From the NCBI RefSeq assembly GCF_001659685.2, contig NZ_LXYE02000034.1, forward strand, positions 1-64,000: a stretch of 64,000 nucleotides of DNA, in the 5' to 3' direction. Below the pieces are notes generated by a model. It was not told the DNA's origin. It ran no database searches and was given only the letters and a program-made list of their open reading frames with translations. This document shows positions 9,442 to 17,616 of this stretch, piece after piece. Source of the DNA: Labilibacter marinus (lineage in GTDB: Bacteria; Bacteroidota; Bacteroidia; Bacteroidales; Marinilabiliaceae). How positions within the stretch are numbered: position 1 is the stretch's first letter; each line of letters opens with the position of its first letter. Position numbers and translations under genes: made by a program.

Positions 9442-10029
9442 ATGAAAGAAGAACTTAAAAAAATGCTACTTGGCTTTCCGATGCTAACAGAAGAGGAAAT
9501 GCAACTAATATTAGATAGCTCGGATGTAAGAGCATATAAAAAAGGAAGTATGCTATTAAGAGAAGGAGAGGTAGCAAAAAATTGTTACTCTGTATTAAAA
9601 GGGATGGTGCGTGAGTATGTTGTTGTTGATGGAGAGGAGAAAACTACCAATTTTTACACCGAAGGTCAGCCTGTGAATGCGTTTACCAGCGCAACTAGCC
9701 AAACCTCTTCTAAAGTAAATTGGGTTTGTTCAGAAAGGTGTGTTTTAGCAGTAGGAACGGAAAGTTTGGAGGAAGAAATGTGCCGGCTTATTCCCAAGCT
9801 CGAAGGAATTATTCGAAAAGAAGTGGAGCGTTATACGGGCGAGACTCAAGATGAGCTTGCTTTCTTTATGACTTCTACACCCGAACAGCGCTACCTGCGG
9901 TTAATAGAAAAACGTCCTGATTTATACCATCGAGCTCCACAACATCAAATAGCCAGTTATTTAGGTATTACACCCGAATCCTTAAGTAGAATCCGAAAAC
10001 GTATTTTTAGTAAGAAGGCGGTGAATTAG
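9442..10029 (+). CDS. Crp/Fnr family transcriptional regulator
   Basis: The 195-residue protein has an N-terminal cyclic-nucleotide-binding-type beta-roll (about residues 20-115; YKKGSMLLREGEVAKNCYSVLKG) and a C-terminal helix-turn-helix (about 155-190; QHQIASYLGITPESLSRIRKRI). The HTH is the short Bacteroidota form with a single recognition helix. The ligand pocket lacks the GELAL..RAA signature for cAMP, so the effector is unknown. Members of this group often control neighbouring redox genes; here the convergent MDR oxidoreductase and the operon before it are candidates. It is a stand-alone gene between a terminator and an inverted repeat. Confidence 0.9.
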   Translation: MKEELKKMLLGFPMLTEEEMQLILDSSDVRAYKKGSMLLREGEVAKNCYSVLKGMVREYVVVDGEEKTTNFYTEGQPVNAFTSATSQTSSKVNWVCSERCVLAVGTESLEEEMCRLIPKLEGIIRKEVERYTGETQDELAFFMTSTPEQRYLRLIEKRPDLYHRAPQHQIASYLGITPESLSRIRKRIFSKKAVN

Positions 10030-10036
10030 TCTTCGG

Positions 10037-10082
10037 TTAATAGTCAGTAGGCACTTGTTGATAGTATTCCAATGACTATTAA
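10037..10082. terminator. Inverted repeat between convergent genes
   Basis: TTAATAGTCA (10037-10046) and TGACTATTAA (10073-10082) are perfect 10-bp inverted arms with a 26-base loop. They lie between the stops of the Crp-type gene and the minus-strand oxidoreductase. There is no T run, so it may be a weak bidirectional terminator or just part of the AT-rich tail repeats seen elsewhere. Confidence 0.35.
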
Positions 10083-10096
10083 CCAATAGCTAATAA

Positions 10097-11071
10097 CTAC
10101 TTATGCACCAACACCACATTGGCTTTTTTGTGGCCAGTATCAATATAACGATGCGCTTCTGCAATTTGATTCATGGGGTACGATTTATCTATTACCTGAT
10201 TAACTATACCTTGCTCGGTCCATTGCACTAACTCTTGCAACATTGGCTTTAGCTCTTTTACCGGGCGTAGACCTGTAGCACAAAAATCAGCTTTTTTCGA
10301 AAGGAATAACTTACTTATCATCATCTGAAACAATAATCCTAAACTTAAAACAGGCGAAATATAAAGTCCGCTTTTTTTCAAGGTTTTTCTGCAATCACAG
10401 TAGCTAGAACTCCCTATAGTATCAAAAACAACATCGTACTTATTTTTATCTGAGGTAAAATCATGAGCTGTGTAATCGATAATATGATGTGCTCCCAGCG
10501 ATTTTACAAAATCGATTTTACCCGTACTGCACACCCCAGTTATATGTGCTCCCATTTGCCGTGCAATTTGAACCGCACTACTACCAATACTTCCTGCGGC
10601 ACCATTTATTAAAATGCTTTGTCCTGCTTTTAATTTTCCCACTTTCGTTAAAAAGTTTTGAGCTGTTAGAGCGCCATCACACATACATGCGGCCTGCTCA
10701 TAGCTTATGCTTTCTGGTTTGGGGAGGATTAAATGTGTTTCATTGGTGCAGATATAATCGGCATTGGTTCCAAAGCCCAAGCCCGTTTCTCCAAATACCT
10801 GATCGCCCACTTTAAACTGGGTTACCTGATTACCTACAGATTCCACTATTCCCGCATAACCTGTACCTGTAATGGCTGCCTTGGGTTTGGAAAAACCTAA
10901 AAATAAGCGAGCAAAACGAGGCGTACCTTGTCGCATCATCGATTCCGCCGTGGTAACGCTCGACGCTTTTACTTTTACAATTATTTCACACTCTTTAGCT
11001 CTTGGTTTCTCCACTTCCTGAACCTGTAATACCTCAGGACCACCATACTTTGTACATATAACTGCTTTCAT
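10097..11071 (-). CDS. MDR-superfamily NAD(P)-dependent oxidoreductase (quinone reductase-like)
   Basis: The 324-residue protein is a medium-chain dehydrogenase/reductase of the zinc-free quinone-oxidoreductase type. It has an N-terminal GroES-like fold (MKAVICTKYGGPEVLQVQEVEKP) and a Rossmann domain with the nucleotide loop GAAGSIGSSAVQIARQMG. The catalytic-zinc ligands of true alcohol dehydrogenases are absent. The C-terminus (IDKSYPMNQIAEAHRYIDTGHKKANVVL) is canonical and full length. It is expected to reduce enones or quinones in the cytosol. A TAACTTTG box lies 31 bases upstream. An IS inserted about 120 bases upstream, outside that promoter. Confidence 0.9.
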   Translation of the reverse strand: MKAVICTKYGGPEVLQVQEVEKPRAKECEIIVKVKASSVTTAESMMRQGTPRFARLFLGFSKPKAAITGTGYAGIVESVGNQVTQFKVGDQVFGETGLGFGTNADYICTNETHLILPKPESISYEQAACMCDGALTAQNFLTKVGKLKAGQSILINGAAGSIGSSAVQIARQMGAHITGVCSTGKIDFVKSLGAHHIIDYTAHDFTSDKNKYDVVFDTIGSSSYCDCRKTLKKSGLYISPVLSLGLLFQMMISKLFLSKKADFCATGLRPVKELKPMLQELVQWTEQGIVNQVIDKSYPMNQIAEAHRYIDTGHKKANVVLVHK

Positions 11072-11101
11072 CTTATTGTAGTTTTAAGTTTTTATCTGAA
11101 G

Positions 11102-11109
11102 CAAAGTTA
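11102..11109 (-). promoter_or_regulatory. Candidate -7 box (TAACTTTG) of the oxidoreductase
   Basis: Read on the minus strand the sequence is TAACTTTG, an exact TAnnTTTG match, about 31 bases from the ATG at 11071. The -33 element is not convincing. Confidence 0.45.
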
Positions 11110-11186
11110 CGCTGCAGTTAAGGCTTAAAACGTTGACTTAAGTTAAGAAAAGAAGGAGTGGTATTTATTTCAACTTTTTATAAACA

Positions 11187-11194
11187 AGAATATG
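11187..11194. repeat. Left 8-bp target-site duplication (AGAATATG)
   Basis: AGAATATG directly abuts the left terminal repeat of the insertion sequence and is repeated exactly at 12638-12645 beyond the right terminal repeat. Eight bases is the usual duplication length of ISL3-type elements. Confidence 0.9.
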
Positions 11195-11245
11195 GGATCA
11201 GCGGCACAAATTGGGTCTGAGTAAAAAAGTGCTTAGTTTTGCGAT

Positions 11246-11629
11246 ATGTCAGAATTAAGCACACAACTATTAGAACTTATCCTCCCAGAAGGTATACTTG
11301 ATTACTTTATTATTACTGATTTTAAGCAAGAAAAGAGTGGTCAGGAATTATATACAAAACACTTAACTATCTATCTGGAAGAAAAACAAGAAATCCCGCA
11401 AGAATACTCGCATTATAAGCATAAGGCCAGTGGCTTTATGAATCCTAAGGAAATACGAGACTGTCCTATTCGTCGCAATTTAGTTACTTTAAATGTGAAG
11501 CGTAGACGTTGGGATATTGAGATTGATGGCAAACAAAAGAAAGTAAGTCGTGATTGGGAAAGCGTAGCTAAAGGCACCAGGTTAGATCCTGAGTATGCTT
11601 CTTTTTTAAAAGCAATTGGTGGACTGTAA
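11246..11629 (+). CDS. ISAon1-type transposase N-terminal region protein
   Basis: This 127-residue protein corresponds to the separate N-terminal product of ISAon1-type elements. It starts SELSTQLLELILPEGILDYF and ends with a basic segment (TLNVKRRRWDIEIDGKQKK) followed by the RDWESVAKGTRLDPEYASFLK motif. It probably recognises the terminal repeats. It begins 27 bases inside the left repeat and ends with TAA at 11627-11629, inside the start region of the catalytic frame, which lies in the +1 frame. The overlap suggests translational coupling or recoding. Confidence 0.88.
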   Translation: MSELSTQLLELILPEGILDYFIITDFKQEKSGQELYTKHLTIYLEEKQEIPQEYSHYKHKASGFMNPKEIRDCPIRRNLVTLNVKRRRWDIEIDGKQKKVSRDWESVAKGTRLDPEYASFLKAIGGL

Positions 11630-12605
11630 TGCCGTAAGCATAAAAAGCCTAGGATTATATTTTGGCGTTAATTCAGATTTATTTAGTCGTCAATATAAAA
11701 ATAAATTAAGCGATTACCGAGCTTGGGATCAATATTCTCATGCTTGCGAGTATCTTGTTTTCCCCCAGAATATGGGTAAATTTCTCTCCATTGATGAAAC
11801 TTCTCTTTCTAATGGAGAATTGTATACCATCCTAACAAACAAAAGTGCTTCCGGAAAGAAAGGCACTATCATAGGCATCTTTAAAGGTGTGGAAGCTTAT
11901 TCGATTATAAGTAGAATACGAGAGCATATTCCCAAGCAGCTTTTACGACAAGTGGAAGAAATTACCTTAGACTTATCTCCAACCATGAATGCTATAGCTA
12001 AAAGCTGCTTTGCCAATGCCAAACGAGTTGCGGATAGGTTTCATGTACAAAGTTTAACCTACGATGCTGTGCAACAGATCAGGATAGAGTATCGCTGGGA
12101 AGCTATAGAGCAAGAAAATAATGAAATTAAACATGCTCGTGAAACAGATTCCGAATATAGTCCTGAGATACTAAGCAATGGGGATAGTCCTAAACAACTG
12201 CTTGCCCGAAGTAGATATCTGCTGTTTAAATCACCAAATGCATGGACTTCATCTCAAAAAGAGAGAGCTAGTATATTGTTTCAAAAGTATCCTAAAATTG
12301 CTCAGGCATATGAGTTAGCTATGGAGTTGAAAGAAGCTTACAATCATCGTTGCCAGAAAGAAGTGGATTGGTTAAAGCTAGCACACTGGGCAGAAAAAGT
12401 ACGTCAAACTGGTTTTAAATCATTCAATACAATTGCTAATACCTTCTTTAATTACTACGACAACATATCTAACTATTACACAAACAGAAGTACCAATGCT
12501 GCTGCAGAATCATTTAATGCCAAAATAAAAGACTTTAGAAGACAATTCAGGGGTGTGGTAGATGTAAGGTTTTTCCTTTACAGACTAACCAAAATATATG
12601 CTTAG
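11619..12605 (+). CDS. ISAon1-type transposase, catalytic domain
   Basis: This is the DDE-type transposase of the ISL3 superfamily. Motifs seen are FLSIDETSLSNGELYTILTNK (first acidic residue), EITLDLSPTMNAIAKSCFANAKRVADRFHV (second acidic residue) and NRSTNAAAESFNAKIKDFRRQFRG (final glutamate). No ATG is present at the 5' end. The frame is open from 11610, just after an in-frame TAA at 11607, so GTG at 11619 (or TTG at 11616) is the likely start, overlapping the stop of the upstream frame by 11 bases. The product of about 328 residues is full length for the family. Confidence 0.9.
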   Translation: MDCNAVSIKSLGLYFGVNSDLFSRQYKNKLSDYRAWDQYSHACEYLVFPQNMGKFLSIDETSLSNGELYTILTNKSASGKKGTIIGIFKGVEAYSIISRIREHIPKQLLRQVEEITLDLSPTMNAIAKSCFANAKRVADRFHVQSLTYDAVQQIRIEYRWEAIEQENNEIKHARETDSEYSPEILSNGDSPKQLLARSRYLLFKSPNAWTSSQKERASILFQKYPKIAQAYELAMELKEAYNHRCQKEVDWLKLAHWAEKVRQTGFKSFNTIANTFFNYYDNISNYYTNRSTNAAAESFNAKIKDFRRQFRGVVDVRFFLYRLTKIYA

Positions 12606-12637
12606 ACTTATATAGACCCAACTTTGTACATTGATCC

Positions 12638-12645
12638 AGAATATG
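12638..12645. repeat. Right 8-bp target-site duplication (AGAATATG)
   Basis: Exact copy of the octamer at 11187-11194, directly after the right terminal repeat. Confidence 0.9.
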
Positions 12646-13314
12646 TTTTGGTAAGTTTTTGAATAATAATGTTTTGATTTAGATGATAGAATAGATTTAT
12701 TTAAATATATAATAGTGTTTGTCTTAAATATTGTGATTATGTTTTTAGATTTTTTTATCTACACATAGATACTTCGATCTTTAAATTGAATATCAAATTT
12801 CATATGATAGAAAGATAAAATCTGTATTTGTTTATTGAAATATAATAGTTAGGAATAGTTTTACTTTTAATAAAATATGGTATAATATATAGGAAATGAT
12901 GTATCTAATTAATAAATGTAGTACTACAAATAAAAATAAGAAACCATAAAAACAAATAAAGAAAACAGAAAATATAAAACAGAAAAAAGATATATAAAGT
13001 TAGAGATACACATATGAAATATAGAATACATAGATTAAAAAATAGATAACATTAACTACTAATTAGAGAGGGTATTTATAATGATATATCTATATATTAA
13101 TGATTTATGGTCAATAGTTAACTATTTTTAATCTCAGTCTATATATAAATAAAGCATTAACTGATATGCAAGAAAATAAACTATTGTTCTATCTTAGATA
13201 TGCTTCCTATACCTTAAAGCATGAATTTGTCTCCAAACAAAGCTGTGCGCCCACTTTCTCCCTTGATTAGGAAATTATTGCATGTTTATTTATCATTGCA
13301 TAAAATCACAAAAA
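12646..13314. other. Very AT-rich gene-free stretch
   Basis: About 670 bases of extremely A+T-rich sequence follow the insertion sequence. Long A- and T-biased runs and many ATATAT tracts are visible (for example 12900-13020). I see no reading frame with coding character, no RNA gene and no hairpin with a T run. Composition becomes normal only from about 13180. It may be a decayed region or a bent-DNA/H-NS-like silenced insertion target. Confidence 0.6.
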
Positions 13315-13710
13315 ATGAGTATAAACAAACCTTTTTCAAAACGCTGGATGTGGATTAGCTTCACCATCTTTATTATTACAGAGTTAATTCTTGGTGGACT
13401 AATAGGTGGAGTAGTTATTGGAAGTTATATGTCCATCAACCTACGCTTTTTATTGCAAGGAATATTAAACCTATTGGCCTTTTTTATAGGTGGTTTTATC
13501 GTTGGATTAATCACGCCAGGAGTCAGAGTCTACGAACCAGCTGTCGGCGCCTTTCTATCGGTATTAGTCACCCTTTTGCTTACTTTTTTCACGCCATTCT
13601 CCTTTCTTCAATTTAGCATGACCAAAGTTCTGATAGGTGGAGGTATTGCTTTCTTTTTAGCCATGACAGGTGCCAAAATGGGAGAAAGAGCTTCAGGGAA
13701 TAAAGTGTGA
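13315..13710 (+). CDS. Small integral membrane protein, unknown function
   Basis: The 131-residue product, started at the ATG at 13315 (MSINKPFSKRWMW), has four hydrophobic spans with glycine-zipper-like stretches (LGGLIGGVVIG, IGGFIVGLITPG, VLIGGGIAFFLAMTGAKMG). The frame is open 11 codons further upstream, but those codons are not conserved-looking. The pattern resembles small DUF4199- or TIGR-type inner-membrane proteins of Bacteroidota; I cannot name the family. A hairpin-rich repeat follows within 50 bases. Confidence 0.7.
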   Translation: MSINKPFSKRWMWISFTIFIITELILGGLIGGVVIGSYMSINLRFLLQGILNLLAFFIGGFIVGLITPGVRVYEPAVGAFLSVLVTLLLTFFTPFSFLQFSMTKVLIGGGIAFFLAMTGAKMGERASGNKV

Positions 13711-13753
13711 GTTAGTGATTAGTTGCTAGGTTTTGGCCTTTAGTTCGGTATGA

Positions 13754-13873
13754 AAATCAAGCCCCAACGGGGCGTAGTCAATAGCCCAGTCCTTTAGGGC
13801 TGGGTAAACCAATGTATATCAAACCGACGCATCGCCTATTGCTTTATTGGGTGAAATTATTTGCGTCGGAAAT
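13754..13873 (+). repeat. Composite hairpin repeat, copy A
   Basis: Three ordered hairpins: GCCCC-AAC-GGGGC (13761-13773), an 8-bp stem CCCAGTCC/GGGCTGGG with loop TTTA (13785-13804), and a long-loop stem CCGACGCA (13824-13831) with TGCGTCGG (13862-13869). The lead is TCAAGCCCC and the end is GGAAAT. It ends 41 bases before a DUF2007-type pseudogene. The same layout occurs at 14958, 21653, 23391 and 26671. Confidence 0.85.
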
Positions 13874-13913
13874 TGTACAATTAGTTTTTATTAGCTTGAA
13901 ATAATATATAATC

Positions 13914-14297
13914 ATGGCCAAACGATTAATCACATGCGATAATGCTTTTGAAGCAAACCTTATTAAAGGTAGGTTAGAAAGCGAAGACATCCCATGCATT
14001 CTAACCAATGAAAATATCTCGAACCTATTGCCTAGTTATAATCATCTTATGGGTTCTGGAGTGCAAGTATTAGTTTGAGAAGAGGATTTTTCAAAAGCAA
14101 TAAATCTACTACAAGACGAAAGGAAGGAAAAGGGAATTTACTGCCCCAATTGCGACTCAACTAACATTCAAACAGGATTAGGAAGTAATAAATTTAAAAA
14201 GGTGTTCGCTATTTTTGTTTCCTTACTTGTAGTTATACCTTTTAGTAATGTTGGTGTTTCTTATTTATGCAAGGATTGTAAAACAGAGTTTAAATAG
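13914..14297 (+). pseudogene. DUF2007-type protein gene broken by one in-frame TGA
   Basis: From ATG at 13914 the frame reads MAKRLITCDNAFEANLIKGRLESE up to VQVLV, then TGA at 14076-14078. It continues without another stop as EEDFSKAINLLQDERKEKG, a CPNCDSTN..CKDCKTEF zinc-ribbon and a hydrophobic span, ending at TAG 14295-14297. DUF2007 proteins commonly have an arginine at the stop position (VREED), so a single C-to-T change of CGA to TGA explains the break. The intact product would be 127 residues: a signal-transducing-type domain, then a zinc ribbon with a membrane segment. No other damage is visible, so the mutation is recent or is a sequencing error. Confidence 0.85.
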
Positions 14298-14304
14298 ATT
14301 GAAC

Positions 14305-14937
14305 ATGCTCGTAAGGATATATTATACTGTATTTGCTGTGGTATTACTTTTTAGTTCATGTAATAAACGTGATGACCTGATAATAACAACGGTGAATATG
14401 TATAATCATTATCGCCTGCATGGAACAAATCAGAATAGAGGAGAGTTTGAGATTAAATATTCAGTTCATAATCTTAATGATTCGGTTATTTGGCTTAAGG
14501 TGTTTGAATATTGTGGGCTTCAGGAAAGGTCTATTGAGGTAAGTAAAGAGTTGGGTAAAGAGATTTATGATACTTTAGATTATCAAAATTATTTTTTACA
14601 GCTAAAAGGGGACTCTTTTATAGATAGCTTGATAGAAACTAACGATGAGCATTTTGTTTTAGAAATGGAACGTGATTATTTAATTGATAACGATTCATTG
14701 AAAGTTATATCGTTTTACAGAATGCATGATGATTTGGATGGAGATAGTCGAATTTATTTTTCGCCAAGAGCAGGAATTATTGCCGAATATGCTATTTCAA
14801 ATTTTCATGCATTAATTAGCACACGAGTTAATGATATTAAGTTAGAGAAGTATAGAATTGCACTAACGGAAAAGATGATTTCTGATACTACTTTTTTTCC
14901 AATTCCATCCGATCGAACTAAAACCTTTAAGAATTAG
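14305..14937 (+). CDS. Lipoprotein of unknown function
   Basis: I take the ATG at 14305 because it gives a lipoprotein signal, MLVRIYYTVFAVVLLFSSC. An earlier ATG at 14248 would add 19 residues inside the preceding gene. The 210-residue product is probably periplasmic or outer-membrane, rich in acidic and aromatic residues, with a predicted all-beta centre. I do not recognise the family. It lies only 7 bases after the DUF2007 pseudogene, so the two form one transcription unit. Confidence 0.65.
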   Translation: MLVRIYYTVFAVVLLFSSCNKRDDLIITTVNMYNHYRLHGTNQNRGEFEIKYSVHNLNDSVIWLKVFEYCGLQERSIEVSKELGKEIYDTLDYQNYFLQLKGDSFIDSLIETNDEHFVLEMERDYLIDNDSLKVISFYRMHDDLDGDSRIYFSPRAGIIAEYAISNFHALISTRVNDIKLEKYRIALTEKMISDTTFFPIPSDRTKTFKN

Positions 14938-14957
14938 CCTTTATTAATTAAAGAAGT

Positions 14958-15075
14958 AAATCAAGCCCCAAAGGGTCGCAGTCAATAGCCCAGTCCTTTA
15001 GGGCTGGGTAAATCAATGTATATCAAACCGGCGCATCACATATTACTTTATTGGATGAAATTATTTGCGTCGAAA
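14958..15075 (+). repeat. Composite hairpin repeat, copy B
   Basis: Same order as copy A: GCCCC-AAA-GGGTC, an identical CCCAGTCC/GGGCTGGG hairpin, then a long-loop stem CCGGCGCA with TGCGTCGA that keeps pairing by one G-T wobble. It ends 119 bases before topoisomerase III. Confidence 0.85.
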
Positions 15076-15193
15076 ATTCTATAAACTTGAATCAAACAAC
15101 TATTGATTTTTTTCGATTAGTAAGCTGGTAGAACTCATCCCTAACAATCATTTTTTATTATCTTCGTGCTTCCACAAAAAACAGGAATAAAGA

Positions 15194-17560
15194 ATGCGCG
15201 TTTGTATTGCAGAGAAACCGAGTGTTGCAGGAGAAATAGCCAAAATTGTTGGTGCCACCGATAGAAAAGATGGATATTACGAAGGTAATAACTATCAGGT
15301 AACATGGACTTTTGGTCATTTATGCACACTCAAAGAACCGCATGATTACTTACCTGAATGGAAACGTTGGAACCTAGGAACGCTTCCTATTATACCTTCA
15401 CAATTTGGCATTAAAGTCATCCCTAATAAAGGGGTAGAAAAACAGTTTAAAACCATTGAAACCCTAATGAAGACCGCCACCGAGGTGATAAACTGTGGTG
15501 ATGCTGGGCAAGAGGGGGAAGTGATTCAGCGATGGGTTCTTCAAAAAGCAGGATGCAAAGCGCCATTGAAACGTTTATGGATTTCTTCCTTAACAGAAGA
15601 AGCAATTCGCGAAGGATTTCAGAAGTTATACGACAATGCTAAGTTCGACCCGTTATATGCTGCAGGTAGTTCGCGTGCCATTGGCGACTGGCTGTTAGGC
15701 ATCAATGCTACTCGACTTTATACCATCAAATATAGTCAGCCCGGAACGGTATTATCTATCGGAAGGGTGCAAACGCCAAGTTTAGCCCTCATTGTAAACC
15801 GATATTTAGAGATTGAGAATTTTGTTCCGCAACCTTACTGGGAATTAAAAACGTTATATAAAGAGGTAACTTTTAACTCTACCAAAGGTAAATTTTCGAG
15901 TAAAGAGGAGGGAAGTTCAGCCTTAGAAAAGATAAAAGATAAACCTTTTGAGGTAACCGATTTTAGTCGTAAACCTGGAAAGGAAGCACCACCACGTTTG
16001 TACGATTTAACATCGCTGCAGGTAGAGTGCAATAAAAAGTTTGGCTTATCAGCCGATGAAACCTTAAAAGGAATTCAGTCGCTTTACGAGAAAAAGTTGA
16101 CTACTTATCCGCGTGTAGATACCACTTATTTAAGTAATGATATTTATCCTAAAATAGAAGCTACATTAAAGGGCTTAAAGCAGTACAGTCAATTAGTTGA
16201 ACCTTTGTTAGGAAAGAAAATACGTAAATCGAAAAAAGTATTTGATGATAAAAAGGTAACGGATCACCATGCAATTATTCCAACAGGGATGACTGCGCCG
16301 GAGCATCTTTCGAGGGATGAGAAGATTATTTACGATACGGTTGCACGTAGGTTTATAGCCAACTTTTATCCCGATTGTGAAGTTTCTACAACCACCATTT
16401 TAGGAAAGGTGGATGATGTAAATTTTAAAACATCAGGTAAGCAAGTATTAAAAGAAAATTGGCGTGAAGTATACAAGTCGGTATCTGGCAGAAAGGATAC
16501 GGAGGACAACATATTACCTGAGTTTGTAAAAGGAGAGAGCGGTCCGCACGAACCAGATTTTCAGGAAAAGGAAACGCAGCCACCCAAGTATTACACCGAG
16601 GCAACCTTATTGCGAGCCATGGAAACGGCCGGCAAGCAAGTGGATGATGAGGAGTTAAGGGAGCTGATGAAGGAAAATGGAATTGGCCGACCTTCAACGC
16701 GTGCGAATATTATTGAAACCTTATTTAAGCGAAAGTATATTTATAAGGTTCGAAAAAATATATTACCTACGGCTATGGGCGTTAAGTTGATGGAATTTAT
16801 CACCAACGATCTGCTAAAATCAGCCGAGCTAACGGGACTTTGGGAAAAGAAACTTCGAGATATCGAGAATGGAGAATACCAGGCTGGCGATTTTATGACG
16901 GAGCTTAAGCAGATGGTTTCTGACCTTGTTTTTCAGGTACGAAATGACTACACCAAAGGCAAAATCATTATAGAAGAAAACGACGAAAAAGAAATAAAAC
17001 CCAAGCCCAAAGCTAAACCTAAAAAGGAGGTAGAGTTAAAATGTCCTAGATGTAAAGATGGTACGATGCTAAAAGGTAAATCTGCCTGGGGCTGTTCAGC
17101 TTATGCTACAGGCTGTAAAACTTTAATTCCGTTTGAGTTTTTAGGTAAAAAGATGACGGATAAGCAGGTAGAAGCCTTAATCTTAAAAGGTAAATCTCCA
17201 GCTATTAAGGGTTTTACTTTGGAAGGTAAAAAGGTAAACGGACAAGTCTGTTTTGATGATAATTTTGCCTTAAAACTTGAGGAAGAAGCGGCTAAAGAAC
17301 TACTCTGCCCTAAATGTAAAACAGGTCATATCTTGGAAGGAAAATCTGCTTGGGGTTGCTCTAATTACAAAAACGGCTGTCGTGTATTAATTCCATTTGA
17401 ATTTCTTAAAAAGAAGATTACCAAAGCCAATATGGAAGCACTTGTCTTCAAGGGCAAAACGAGTAAACTAAAAGGCTTTAGTCTATCGGAGGAAGAAACC
17501 GATATTGCTGGTTTTATCGATTGGGATGAAAATCATAATTTGAGGTTTAATAAAGGGTAA
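15194..17560 (+). CDS. topB: DNA topoisomerase III (type IA)
   Basis: The 788-residue enzyme relaxes and decatenates DNA by cutting one strand. It has an N-terminal Toprim domain (CIAEKPSVAGEIAKIVG; NCGDAGQEGEVIQRW with D103 and E107), the type IA core with active-site tyrosine Y305 in LTTYPRVDT, and the GIGRPSTRANIIETL motif. Two C-terminal tandem zinc-ribbon/repeat units follow (about 615-690 and 700-780): CPRCKDGTMLKGKSAWGCS..GCKTLIPFEF and CPKCKTGHILEGKSAWGCS..GCRVLIPFEF. Position 105 is glycine where E. coli TopB has aspartate; DAG-x-EGE is common in this subfamily. The start is the first ATG, directly at the Toprim strand. A near-consensus TATCTTCG lies at 15159-15166. Confidence 0.96.
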   Translation: MRVCIAEKPSVAGEIAKIVGATDRKDGYYEGNNYQVTWTFGHLCTLKEPHDYLPEWKRWNLGTLPIIPSQFGIKVIPNKGVEKQFKTIETLMKTATEVINCGDAGQEGEVIQRWVLQKAGCKAPLKRLWISSLTEEAIREGFQKLYDNAKFDPLYAAGSSRAIGDWLLGINATRLYTIKYSQPGTVLSIGRVQTPSLALIVNRYLEIENFVPQPYWELKTLYKEVTFNSTKGKFSSKEEGSSALEKIKDKPFEVTDFSRKPGKEAPPRLYDLTSLQVECNKKFGLSADETLKGIQSLYEKKLTTYPRVDTTYLSNDIYPKIEATLKGLKQYSQLVEPLLGKKIRKSKKVFDDKKVTDHHAIIPTGMTAPEHLSRDEKIIYDTVARRFIANFYPDCEVSTTTILGKVDDVNFKTSGKQVLKENWREVYKSVSGRKDTEDNILPEFVKGESGPHEPDFQEKETQPPKYYTEATLLRAMETAGKQVDDEELRELMKENGIGRPSTRANIIETLFKRKYIYKVRKNILPTAMGVKLMEFITNDLLKSAELTGLWEKKLRDIENGEYQAGDFMTELKQMVSDLVFQVRNDYTKGKIIIEENDEKEIKPKPKAKPKKEVELKCPRCKDGTMLKGKSAWGCSAYATGCKTLIPFEFLGKKMTDKQVEALILKGKSPAIKGFTLEGKKVNGQVCFDDNFALKLEEEAAKELLCPKCKTGHILEGKSAWGCSNYKNGCRVLIPFEFLKKKITKANMEALVFKGKTSKLKGFSLSEEETDIAGFIDWDENHNLRFNKG

Positions 17561-17616
17561 AATAGTGGGCAGTCTTCAGAAGGCAGTTCTCAACCCTTTA
17601 AAATATTATTTAATGC

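Larger units (their letters stand above)
11195..12637 (+). mobile_element. Insertion sequence, ISAon1-like (ISL3-type DDE transposase)
   Basis: The element is 1,443 bp. The terminal inverted repeats at 11195-11218 and 12614-12637 match at 17 of 24 positions; both begin GGATCA and end TTGGGTCT. It is flanked by a perfect 8-bp duplication, AGAATATG. It carries two overlapping frames: an N-terminal region protein and the catalytic transposase. With ends, duplication and both frames intact it looks complete and recently inserted. It landed between an oxidoreductase promoter and a very AT-rich stretch. Confidence 0.93.

Noticed and set aside
14076-14078. In-frame TGA as selenocysteine or stop-codon reassignment
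   Set aside because: The family has arginine here, one base change explains it, no SECIS-like hairpin follows directly, and other genes in the window use TGA-free frames ending normally.
15500-15520. Toprim motif of topoisomerase III reads DAGQEGE, with Gly where E. coli has Asp105
   Set aside because: DAG-x-EGE is common in TopB proteins of Bacillota and Bacteroidota from memory, so it is a subfamily trait rather than a defect.
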